Source of the DNA: Pelobates cultripes | Taxonomy: Eukaryota; Chordata; Amphibia; Anura; Pelobatidae | Length of the DNA stretch: 64,000 nt | Reading direction: 5' to 3' | Assembly (NCBI GenBank): GCA_933207985.1 | Contig: OW240913.1 | Span: forward strand, 328,506,894 to 328,570,893 | Part shown: piece by piece, positions 12,384-22,239 of the stretch | Position numbering within the stretch: position 1 is the stretch's first letter | Layout of the letters: every line of letters starts with the position of its first letter | Made by a program: the position numbers and the translations under genes | Notes under the pieces: model-generated | Database searches by the model: none | Told to the model about the DNA's origin: nothing | The model's input: only the letters and a program-made list of their open reading frames with translations

Positions 12384-14005
12384 AGAGAGAGAGTGATTGC
12401 GCGTACAAGTCCTGCGGTGTTTGGTCTCCCGTGGGGAGATCTAGGTGCCCGTGCGCACTCCTACTGCAATAAGTGGGGGGGGGGATGAGTGAGCGCTACA
12501 ACGGGAAGTGGGTCGGCTATGACACCCAGTCGTTGGAGGGCCTGTGCCCCGCAGGTCAGCGGCTCTGCCCGCGCCCGGTTCGGTCCGACCCGGGAGGTCT
12601 CTGATTGGAGGCCACAATAATGTGGTCTCTGTGTGGTATATCCCTCAGTATGAGGGGAACCTGTGTAGCTGGGCGGAGTTCAAAGCCGTACCGTCTCCTA
12701 GTTGGGCTAGGGCAGCCACGGAGTTGGATCCCCCAGTAATCAGGTCTACACAGGTCTGGTCGGGGTTAGTGGAATTGGCTAGTCCAGCGTGTTGCCTGCT
12801 GAGTAGCAGGAGTATACTATCTAGTGTTTACGGTAAAGTATGAGGGTTACCTAGTGAGATGTCCGTGTCCCACATGTTCCAAACTGACGTCATTGGCTAT
12901 TTTTCTTAAATGAACGGTCTGTATGTCTCGTGACAATGGGGCGTGGGTGGTTGTCCAGGAGTCTTACCCTGCGTGGAAGGTTATCGGTGTGTCTCGGGGC
13001 GTCTACCCGACAATCCCCCCTGAGTCGCCTACCGTGTTGTATGACCAGTGTAACGCAAAGGTGGCATGCGGTGAGCAATGGGTCGTGCCGGTGCGGCCGG
13101 GGGAGGAGTCGTCACCACATGAGCCTGCGTCACACGGGGAGGGCCTTGGGTGGACGTCTCTAGGATAGTTAGCGTTGCGTGACCTGTCCGTTAGGGGGTC
13201 AGATCTTTCGTGCTTAGGTTTACCATGCCGTAGGATGTGCATGTGCATGTGGAGATGGTAATAACACTGTGTCAGGGGGGATACGTGTCCTGTAAAGTGT
13301 GCAACGTTTTAAATATACAGTGCCCCAGCATTGAGTGTGCATCTCCCATCCCCACCCTCATCAGTCCCAGCCCATCCCCCAAGTGCCATCCACATAAACA
13401 TGGTGATACCTTAGGCAGCACAGCTAGAGCCCCAGCCCCCCCCCCCCACCCCATCCCAGCCCGACCCCTAGGCCATTCTACTAGCATAACCTACACATAC
13501 ATCACCCATATTACAACCTGGAATAACAGTGCCTAGGTGCGTGTTCCCTCAGGCCCCTTCTTTTCCCCCCCACTCCCGCCACCCCCAGACAAAAGTCCAG
13601 TTATCGGTGTAGCACGGCAAGTTCGCTCTCGCTTCGCCTGAATGGCTTGTGTGTTGGGGTGCCCGCAGATGACCAGCAATCCAAAGCAGCTGTGCGGCTT
13701 GTATGTGGCAGGCAAACCTAAACTTAGTCCCCCACTTTGGGCCGCTTCTAGCTTGTCCAATGTTCCTCACCCCCAGTAGGCCCCCCTCCCCATTCAACTT
13801 GGAGATGCTGTCATGTTGCCACTAGGCCTTGCTGTGGGTGTCCGTGTATATGACCCCACTCATGTATGTGTGCAAGCAGTACTTATCTATTTTCTGCGGT
13901 ACACAGGACAACGGCAGCGTCCATCAGGGTCTGCCATCTCAGGTAGAGCGTGTGTGCCATGGTGGAGCTGTTTTGCCTGGTGGGTGTGGTGGGGAGCTCC
14001 CGCCT
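12384..14005 (-). other. Long spacer between L1 ORF1 and ORF2 (copy 1)
   Basis: About 1.62 kb lies between the ORF1 stop and the ORF2 start, without a domain I can recognise. It includes C and G homopolymer runs near 13437-13450 and 12475-12484. Copy 2 on the plus strand has a spacer of almost the same length (52476-54121), which argues that this is a family trait, not a later insertion. Confidence 0.6.
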
Positions 14006-15087
14006 CTACTCCTCAAGATCTGAGGGTGCTAGTTGTCTGCGGGCCTGTGGGCGTCTTGGCGTGGTGTCTCGTCTTCTGCGTTGTTGGCCTGGGGTCTGAG
14101 GGCCTTGTCTCTGCTCCGGTGGGCCCAGAATCCAGTTAGTGACTTCCGTCGGTGGTAGATTGAGGCGCTGTAAGAATCTGGGCACTTCTTCTGGCCATCT
14201 TAACGGAATCCATTCACTTTGATGTCTGGCTAAGAGCATAAAGGGAAAACCCCATTTATATGGGATCCCTCTGTCTCTGAGGAGTGTCGTGACGGGTCTC
14301 AGGGCCCTGCGGGCTTCAAGCGTAAGGGGTGACAGGTCTTGATACAGGGCCACTTCTGCGTCGCGGAATCGCCAGGTAGGTCTCGAGCGGGCCTTGTACA
14401 TTATTTTTTCTTTTAGTTTGTAGGCGTGCAGGCAGCAAATAATGTCCCGTGGTGTGTTATCAGCTGCACGCGCTCTGTTTGCTCTGTGCGCCCGATCAAA
14501 AATCATGGACTCTGGTGCCTCCTGTCCCAGTATGTCGCGGAATAGCATCTGCAGTGTTGCCTCTATGTCTTCGTCCCCTTCAGGTTCAGGTAGGGTAGGC
14601 CGCGGACCCTTATATTCGATCTGCGGCCCCTGTTGTCTAGATCTTCAGTTTGTCTCCTGAGGGTTAAAAGGATATTGCCTTGCCTGTTTATGGCAAGGTT
14701 TGTGGCTTCCACTCTGTCCCCCATGGCCTGCACAGTCATGTCAGTTACCTGGAGCTTGTTTGCTTGTGTGGTGAGATCAGCCCTGAGTGCAGTCACTTCT
14801 GTGCGGATCGCTGCGTGCAGGTTGTCAGACAGGATCTGCAGATCGTTTTTGGTCACCATTGCCGCTGCCAGGGCTCTAATGTCCGCCCTGATATCTGTTA
14901 ATGAGGGCCCTTCCTGATCAGAGGTGAGAGGGCAGGTCGGGGAGTCGGCCATGCTTGCGCCTGCCACCTCGTGGTGCCCGGCCGTCGAAGGGGCAAGATA
15001 CCCATCCATGGGTCCCGTCTGGGAGCTGCTTGGGTGAGCCCTGGGTGTTTGTGTGCCCTCCGGGCGTTTTGTGCGCCCCATTAGCAC
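14006..15087 (-). pseudogene. L1 ORF1: RNA-binding coiled-coil protein
   Basis: ORF1 protein coats LINE RNA and acts as a chaperone. The N-terminal part (15087-14563) is low in complexity, then heptad-like (repeated Leu/Ile/Ala from TDIRADIRAL through LRRQTEDLDNR), then enters the RRM-like core at SNIRVRG. The reading then moves to another frame at about 14560-14600 and continues through MLFRDILGQE, IMYKARSRP and the C-terminal domain (GIPYKWGFPF) to 14006. So a small frameshift splits one gene in two. The order coiled coil, RRM, C-terminal domain is that of vertebrate L1 ORF1. Its partner is ORF2 downstream on the same strand. Confidence 0.8.
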
Positions 15088-15174
15088 GCTGTGCTGCGGT
15101 GGTAGCCGGCTGTAGGAGCTGTGTGGGACGGAGCTCTCCTCTTAGGCAGCCATCTTCCCTCGCGGCCAAACCAC

Positions 15175-15274
15175 NNNNNNNNNNNNNNNNNNNNNNNNNN
15201 NNNNNNNNNNNNNNNNNNNNNNNNNNNNNNNNNNNNNNNNNNNNNNNNNNNNNNNNNNNNNNNNNNNNNNNNNN
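15175..15274. other. Assembly gap of exactly 100 N
   Basis: One hundred Ns mark a scaffold join of unknown true length. It falls at the expected 5' end of the L1. Reading frames that cross it are meaningless. Confidence 0.99.
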
Positions 15275-16233
15275 TGGGTGGAACATATAAGTGGACTTAT
15301 GAGTGGGCCTTGTGGGCATACTCACCGTCAGGCCCTGGGGCCCAGAACTTGAGCTGTGTAAGGGGCCCCCAAAAAATGGAGCTACTTCCAATTCTCCCAG
15401 AACATTGAATTTTGTGACCACAGTTGCAAACAGCCTCCAGAGATCCTGTTCTACACCAGACCAGTGGAGCCAAACTGCAGCCCATCATCCTCATCTGGTT
15501 GTAAGTAGGCAATCTAGTATATTATTAGTGACACTAATCTATAATTTACCTCACATTAAAGGGACACTATAGCTTAATGAAGTGGTTCTGGTGTCTATAG
15601 CCGGTCCCTGCAGGCTTTTTAATGTAAACACACACTGTGTGCAGCACTGGCGTTAGTTCATATGGCAGATCAAATGGGTGGGGCATTGTGATGTCACATG
15701 GGGGGGCGGCAAATTTTTATTTTGTCTAGGGCGGCAAAAATCCTTGCACCGGCTCTGATCCTGGGCAGGTGCACCAGTCTACTGGTGACCAACAGGAGGG
15801 GAGTGCACTGATTGCACTGCACTCTCCTCCTGCCCAGACCCGTCTTTACCACAGTGCAAGTGCCCTCTGCCCCTAATTTACAATGGCTCACACTCACAAT
15901 AAGCAGTGCCTGGAGCCCTTTGCAGAGACGGGAACAAAGAGATTCTGCAGCAGCTGGCCGTCCTGCAAGCATTACATTAAACAGCTGTTCCCCATGCAGC
16001 CACAGGTGGCGCTGTGCTGGGAGAATGTGATTACTCTTCACTTCCTCCCAGCCTACAGAGCAGCGCATGGGAGAGAGAGGGGAGGAGGCATGATTTAATC
16101 TTACAACAAATCCAGTAAGCAAATCTTTATAAATTTAGGGGGATCAGCTCTGTTTCCACAGTTTATTGGTGTTTACTCTGATGTCTGTATTAATATTGAG
16201 GGATTTCTAAGTAGTAACATCAGTGTGTGTCAG
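15275..16233. other. Repeat fragments, no gene
   Basis: A TTAA MITE end lies at 15560 onward (GGGACACTATAGCTTAATG after TTAA at 15556-15559) and is soon lost. Near 15700-15760 is a hAT-like terminal piece (GGGCGGCAAAAATCC and GCACCGGCTCTG), and near 15838 a CCGTCTTTACC piece related to the element starting at 49685. These look like a mosaic of decayed non-autonomous DNA elements. Confidence 0.5.
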
Positions 16234-16659
16234 CAGGGCCAGCCGTTGGGGTGTGCACGCTGTGCGGTCACGCAGGGTGCCATGACAACAGAGGCCCCCG
16301 GCGGCCAACACAGCTCACAAGTTGGGGACACCAGCATATTCAATTTAAACGATTCGCTGGTGGTCCACTGGTGCGCACCAGCAGTAGGTGCAGTCAGATT
16401 ATAGCCTCTCCCTCGTGGTTCCGGCGCTCAGTTAGTGAATCAGAACACAAGCTCAGAGATTCTCAGCCTGCGCTCTGACAACATTGAAAGTCAGAGCCGT
16501 GAAGGAGCGGGTATGGCAAAGAGCTACTGATTAGCATAACATCAATATCCGTTATAAAAACCAGGAATAGGTGGGCATGGATGGTGAACTGATTTGGTGG
16601 TGCAATGGGCCACTTGACTGGTTTTGCCCCCCAGGCCTAAGGCTGCCAGCCCTCCCCTG
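16234..16659. mobile_element. Non-autonomous hAT-type element related to the transposase element at 58.2 kb
   Basis: It starts with CAGGGCCAGCC and ends with the complement of CAGGGGAGGGCTGGCAGCC. The right 130 bases or so match, inverted, the left end of the hAT element beginning at 58239, including the ATAACATCAATATCCGTTA block and the TGGCCCATTG block. I do not see a matching 8-bp duplication at both sides, so one edge may be secondarily lost. It could be moved by the transposase of that family. Confidence 0.6.
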
Positions 16660-16796
16660 ATGGTAGGAAAGGACAAAATGGGCTCTCTTTTTTTGTACTG
16701 GCCTCTCCTTGTGGCAGGGCCTGAAGGTCATAAAATTATTAGTGGTCCTCGGGGCATCTTACTTTAGCAGCTAAGTTTATAAAGCATAAACCTCCT

Positions 16797-17015
16797 TCTT
16801 TGTGCTGGACAGGATACAATCAAATGGTCTCTAAAAATTCTCTAGGACTGCACTGTTCCTGTGGAACTCCCTTCCCTTTTCCGTAAGATGCACACCCAGT
16901 CTCCACTCCTTCAAAAATCCATTAAAAACTCACTTTTTTACAAAAGCATATCAATTGTACAGTGCTATGGAATTTTGCTGGCGCTATATAAATAATAAAA
17001 TAATAATAATTAAAC
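16797..17015 (+). mobile_element. L2-type LINE 3' end, fragment 1
   Basis: It carries the decayed end of the RT ORF (CTGTGGAACTCCCTTCC, as in the L2 at 51312) and then a tail GGCGCTATATAAATAA plus TAA repeats, the usual 3' end of vertebrate L2 elements. Confidence 0.7.
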
Positions 17016-17099
17016 TGTTAATAGCTCCCAACTGATTCATCTCCTGCAACTGTCATTTAAAAAAAAAAACCTCCATAAAAAACCCACACTAAGTCTTCG

Positions 17100-17297
17100 G
17101 TTAATACTATTCTACCAATCTATACTTCCCTTAGCTTTTGTGTCACTTTACCCCCACTCCCTCTCTCATTGAGCAGAGCCCTCAACTCCTCTGTTCCTGT
17201 GTGTCAAACGTGTCTGGTTACAATTACATGTTTGTTAGTCGACCCATTGTAAAGCGTTACGGAATTTGTTGGCGCTATATAAACAATAATAATAAAT
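17100..17297 (+). mobile_element. L2-type LINE 3' end, fragment 2
   Basis: The 3' UTR (GTCTGGTTACAATTACATG near 17211-17230) is followed by GGCGCTATATAAACAATAAT at 17271 onward. It is the same tail as fragment 1 but a separate insertion. Confidence 0.7.
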
Positions 17298-17574
17298 GTT
17301 AATATCTAAGAGCAAGCCAAGCAAGGAGCAGCTATTTATGGAGGATGATTAGGCTGTGAGCTCACAAGCCACTCACACCACATACACAGCCTACACTCGC
17401 AAGAACACTCGATGATGAACATTACAGTTGCACACATCCTGTGCAGCCAGCCTGGTTTTGTGCTGACTGAATTTTGAGCCATTCTGTAGCATAATCCCAC
17501 CATTTTACCACACCACTTCCTTTTCGCAAAATTAGAAGTAATAGAAATACTTACTCAGCTCAGTCAATAACAGA

Positions 17575-17770
17575 CTTTGAGATTTTGGCCTAATTTTGAT
17601 GCCTTTTTCACAGCAGCTGTGCTCACAATAATCTTACATTGATTAAGCTGCACTTAAGGAAGATGTTATTGGCTAAAGGGGTGGAGTTATGCTGCAAATA
17701 CAGAAAAACATGTTTTTTTTTTTCATTTTGGCAAAATTAACAAGGCATCAAAATTAGGCTAAAATCCAGA
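17575..17770. mobile_element. Small MITE with inverted ends
   Basis: GCCTAATTTTGATGCCTT near 17588-17605 recurs inverted near 17740-17760 (AAGGCATCAAAATTAGGC). The internal part is about 130 bases without coding capacity. The superfamily is not known. Confidence 0.5.
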
Positions 17771-18024
17771 ATTCCTTATTTTAGAATATTTGCCCTCTCC
17801 ACCATCATCATCAACACCATCATCAAAAATTACATTTAATCTAGGACCGAGACCCTTTACTGGCTGTAGTCCGATTATCCTCCAGATGATTTTTGTCCAA
17901 TCAGATGTCAGATGCTTCTCATCTCAAACAAACATTAAGTGCATATGTGGTACTCAAGGCGATCCCCCAATCCATTACTTCCTAATGAGAAGTACTGATT
18001 CTCTTGATACATGCAAATAGGATA

Positions 18025-18083
18025 TATTAGCACTACAGAATCTGTTGGGGCTATATAAATGACAATAATAATAATATAGATTC
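18025..18083 (+). mobile_element. L2-type LINE 3' tail, fragment 3
   Basis: GGGGCTATATAAATGACAAT and TAA repeats form a third L2-like tail within 1.3 kb. It is decayed, and only the tail is recognisable. Confidence 0.5.
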
Positions 18084-18904
18084 AAATATTGAATCTCTTG
18101 TGGCTGTCTGTGTGGCAGCCACTAACAGGCATAGAAACTGCTAAATTTTAAATAGTGATGTTTCTCAGATTTGCAAGGCTACAGGACCAGCACCTACACC
18201 CCAAAAATCACTTCAATAAAGTGCTTAAACTGCCCCTACAAGTTGTGTTGGTGCATGTGTTGGTGCATGAAGTGTTTCTTTAAAGACTGATTATTACTTT
18301 ACAGGTTCATAGGGTAAATGACAGGGTTAAAGAAGTAATGATGTTTACATGGACAACAACAACACATAAATACATAATCCACATATTGGAGTAGACAGAA
18401 ATGGAGATTCTGCTTTGCCAAATCAGTTACCAAACTCCTCAGCAGACATTTCAGTGGGATTGGATTACGAATTAGCACTGTCTTTGCACTGCTCTGATTT
18501 ATCTTGTTCATTATAAATAGAGTTGAGCGAACCTGAACTGTAAAGTTCAGGTTCGTACCGAACATTACGGTTTTTGGACCCCGAACACGGACATTTCACT
18601 GTATGTTCGGGTTGGAGTTCGGTGTTCGGCGATTTAATGGCGATATTTGAAAGGCTGCAGGGCAGCCAATCAACAAGCGTTTGACTCGTGTGCCCTTAGA
18701 AGCCATCACAGCCATGCCTACTAATGGCATGGCTGTGATTGGCCAGTGCAGCATGTGAACTATCTACCAAATCCTGAAAGACCTAAATTGGTCTTTAAGA
18801 TTACTTAGTATTAGTAAATTCAGCCCCTACTCACTATATTGCAAGTAGGGGCATGTCTAGTAAACAGTGAGCAGCCAGTGGCTGCTCACTGTAAAAAAAT
18901 AAAA

Positions 18905-19445
18905 TAAAATCCTATTGGCCCCCACCCCTAAACGGCGGATGGGGGCCCTAAAGTAAAATAAGGGGGGGACCTATTGTCCTCCTCTCCGGCCCCCACCCCT
19001 GCGCGGTGTGTGAGGGCCCTAAATAAGATTGAGGGCCCTACTGTCCTCCCCCCTGGCCCCCACCCCTGCGTGGTGGGTGGGGGCCCTAAATAAGATTGAG
19101 AGGGGGGAACTACTGTCTGCCCCCCTGGCCCCCACCCCTGCATGGTGGCACGAAATAAAAATGAGGGGGGACCTACTGTCCTCCCCCAGCCCCCACCCAT
19201 GCGTGGTGGGTGGGGGCCCTAAATAAGAATGGGGGACTTACTGTCCTCCCCCCCGGCCCCCACCCCTGAGCGGCGGGTGGGGGCCCTAAATTTAGAATAA
19301 AGGGGGGGACCTACTGTCCTCTCTCCCGGTCCCCACCCCTGCGCGGTGGGTGGGGGCCCAAAATAACAATGAGGGGGGGTACCTACTGTCCTCCCCCTGC
19401 CGGACCCCACCCCTGGGCAGTGGGTGGGGGCCCTAAATAAAAATT
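18905..19445. repeat. Tandem GC-rich units, left arm
   Basis: About seven units of roughly 60-75 bases carry GGCCCCCACCCCTG, GGTGGGTGGGGGCCCTAAAT and GGGACCTACTGTCCTCC. The units differ by small changes. They are mirrored in the right arm of the same element. Confidence 0.85.
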
Positions 19446-20149
19446 TAACCCCCCCATTACCCCACTCCCCCAAAAAAATAACCCCTACCTACCCCCCTCA
19501 TCCTAAAATTAGGCTCAGAGCACTCTGGTGGGTTTAAGCCATCCAATCAGAGTGCTCTGACAGGTAAATGAAGAGACTGACAGGTAAGTCTCTACAGTTA
19601 CCTGTCCCAGCACTCTGATTGGTTGGTTTGAAATCCACCAATCAGAGTGCTCTGTGTCATTTAACACAGCGTGGGAAAGTTCTTTGGAATTTTCACACGC
19701 TGTGTAATTTGACTCATAACAACACTCTGATTGGTGGATTGAAAGTAACCAATCAGAGAGTTATGAGTCAAATTACACAGCGTGGGAAAATTCCAAAGAA
19801 CTTTCCCACACTGTGCAAATGACACAGAGCACTCTGATTGACTGGATTTCAAGCTAACCAATTAGAGTGCTCTGTGTCATTTTACACAGCGTGGAAAAAT
19901 TCCAAATAACTTTTTTTATTTTTTAAAGTGCGTCGGTTATTATGGATTTTTATTTGGCCTTTTTTTTCTGAAAGAATAATATTTTAGAAAAAAGAAGACA
20001 TCAAATGGTAAGTTTATTTTTGTTTTTTTACAGGTATCTAGCTTATGGTCCCCCCTCATTATTTTTAGAATGAGAGGGGTAGGTAGGGGTTATTTTTTGG
20101 GGGGAGGTGGGTGACGGAGGGGTTAAATTTACAATAGGCGTTCCCCCTT

Positions 20150-20660
20150 ATTCTAACTAAGGGCCCCCACCCACTGCTCAGGGGTGGGGGCCGGGGGGAG
20201 GACAATAGGTTCAATAAAGTGCCCCACTGCACAAATTTAGGGCCCCCACCCACCGCTCAGGAGTGGGGGCCGAGGAGGAGGACAATAGGTTCAATAAAGT
20301 GCCCCACTGCACAGGGTCCCCCCCTCATTCTTATTTAGGGCCCCCACCCACCGCTCAGGAGTGGGGGCCGGGGGGGAAGTACAGTAGGTCCCCCCCTTAA
20401 TTGTTATGTAGGGCCCCCACCCGCCGCGCAGTGTTGGGGGCCGGGGGGGAGGACAGTAGGTCCCCCCCTCAATCTTATTTAGGGCCCCCACCCGCCACTC
20501 AGGGGTGGGGGCCGGGGATGGGGGGGCAGTAGGCACCCCCCTCATTGTTATTAGGGCACCCACCGCTCAGGGGTGGGGGCCGGGGGAAGGACAATATGTC
20601 CCCCCCCTTATTTTACTTTAGGGCCACCACCCGCCGTTCAGGGGTGGGGGCCAATAGGTT
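20150..20660. repeat. Tandem GC-rich units, right arm (inverted)
   Basis: These are the reverse complement of the left-arm units, with GGGCCCCCACCCACCGCTCA and GGACAATAGGT or CAGTAGGTCCCCCC. Unit order and variants are not identical to the left arm, so the arms have changed separately by unit gain and loss. Confidence 0.85.
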
Positions 20661-21408
20661 TTCATTATTTTTATTTTTTTTACAGTGAGCAGCCACTATC
20701 TGTTCACTGTTTACTAGACATGCCCCTACTCGCGGTTTAGCGAGTAGGGGCTGAATTTACTAAAACTAAGTAATCTTTACTTAGTGTTAGTAAATGTGGC
20801 TGGAAGACCAATTTAGGTATTTCAGCCTTTTGGTAGATAGCTCCCTAATACCATGGGAATTAGGGAGTTATCTACTAAGCGGCTGCTTATTTTATGTTGT
20901 TTTAAGTTATTTCCCTATCCACATTTGTTTGCAGGGCACTTGTCCTACTCTTACCTCCATTTTACTTCCTTTTGCAGCCCTCTAGCCCTTTCCAGGACTT
21001 TTTTATAGGCATTTTAATGGCCAAAAGTTTGGGTCCCCATTGACTTCAACAGGGTTCGGGTTTGGGGTCAAGTTCGAGCCCGAACTCGAACCTTTTGACA
21101 AAGTTCGGCCGAACTCGGCGAACCCGAACATCCAGGTGTCCGCTCAACTCTAATTATAAACTCAACATCAAATCAATACCTAGGGATTTATTGAAGTCAG
21201 ATTTTAAGTAGTAGGCACTCTGAAAGTCCATTTGTATATCAAGAGCATCCAATGTGAGTTACGAGCTCTGCCAGGCTAAATATATGCAATTCTTGCTGTA
21301 TAAACTACACCATGGATTTACTACAAAACACCAAAAAGTGCACATGTTAGATAAATAAACAGCATATTAAGATTGTGGGAAATATCCAAGTTGTTAATGG
21401 GCCATATG

Positions 21409-21923
21409 TAGTGGTGTATTTTGGATTTGTGCTGCCCTCGACACAACTAAATTCGGGCACCCCCAAAATCTAAATTTGCCCCCGCAATTCGTGTCAAGGC
21501 CACTTTTTTGACTGACAGACACATGCCCTCATTGATACATGCACTGATATACACTCACTGACAGATGCAGTCATTGGCACGCACATACAGTCATTGGCAC
21601 ACACTGTTTAACCAACACACACTTTCACTGACAGACACACACTGACACACCCACTTACTGACATGCACACACTCTCAGATACACATAAAATGACATACAC
21701 ACACTTACAGGCACACCCATTCTCACTGAAAGACACACACACTTTCACTCGCTCACAGACACACACTGACAGCTACACTCAACCACAGTAAGGTGGACAG
21801 CCCCATAACACAAGGCAAACAATGCATTTGTCTGGGAGCCTGGGGTGGCTTTTTTGCCCCCTCTCCCTTGAAAGTGCCACCCTAGGCAAGTGCCTTGTTT
21901 GCCTTGTGGCAAATACATCCCTG
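21409..21923. mobile_element. Non-autonomous hAT-type element with CA-rich core
   Basis: The 8 bases GCCATATG lie at 21401-21408 and again at 21924-21931. The ends TAGTGGTGTATTTT and AAATACATCCCTG are a decayed inverted pair. The interior is a degenerate array of ACTGACAGACACACAC-like units (about 21510-21780). No coding capacity. Confidence 0.8.
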
Positions 21924-22239
21924 GCCATATGTCCGACACCCCTGCTCTATATCTAATTTAGCATTTTACTGTTTAATGTGTAGATAGCAAGGCACATAAA
22001 GTCAAATAGGTCTTGGAGCAAATCTACACCATTTGTTTAAAAAATTACAAGTACAAATAACATGAGCCTTCTAACATGCCAAAATAGAAGTCCCCTTCTA
22101 ACCAGCAGGTATATAATAAATACATCAGCTTAAGTATTTGTGTGGGGGATTAGTCAGACTAGCTTAGTAATGGAAGGTACTTTTACGAGTACGATCACAG
22201 GTACTATTAGATGACATGTGACTAGATCAAAGAGAACTA

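Larger units (their letters stand above)
7493..15174 (-). mobile_element. Near-complete L1-type LINE (copy 1)
   Basis: Reading the minus strand from the gap, the element has a 5' end with GGGAAGATGGC just before the N run, ORF1 (15087-14006), a non-coding spacer (14005-12384), ORF2 (12383-8578), a 3' UTR of about 1.07 kb and a poly(A) tail seen as T at 7493-7509. The tail borders a tyrosine-recombinase coding box, so the LINE landed in that element. One frameshift in ORF1 and one near the end of ORF2 make it inactive. Its 5' edge lies at or inside the assembly gap. Confidence 0.88.
18518..21152. mobile_element. Foldback hAT-type element with tandem-repeat arms
   Basis: The ends are TAGAGTTGAGCG and its inverted partner CGCTCAACTCTA. 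The flanking 8 bases ATTATAAA occur at both 18510-18517 and 21153-21160, an exact duplication of hAT length. The left arm (about 18905-19445) has a tandem G/C-rich unit that recurs inverted in the right arm (about 20150-20660), so the whole element is a 2.6-kb imperfect palindrome. The centre (19500-19910) holds several nested dyads built from CAATCAGAGTGCTCTG and TTACACAGCGTGG. No transposase is present, so it is non-autonomous. Confidence 0.88.

Noticed and set aside
14918..15421. Reading frames crossing the N run
   Set aside because: The gap is 100 placeholder Ns, so translation across it has no meaning.
16226..16667. 8-bp target duplication for the element at 16234
   Set aside because: The left flank TGTGTCAG and the right flank ATGGTAGG do not match.
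18905..20660. Possible CRISPR-like array
   Set aside because: The units have no constant-length unique spacers, occur in both orientations and lie inside a hAT-flanked element in a eukaryotic genome.
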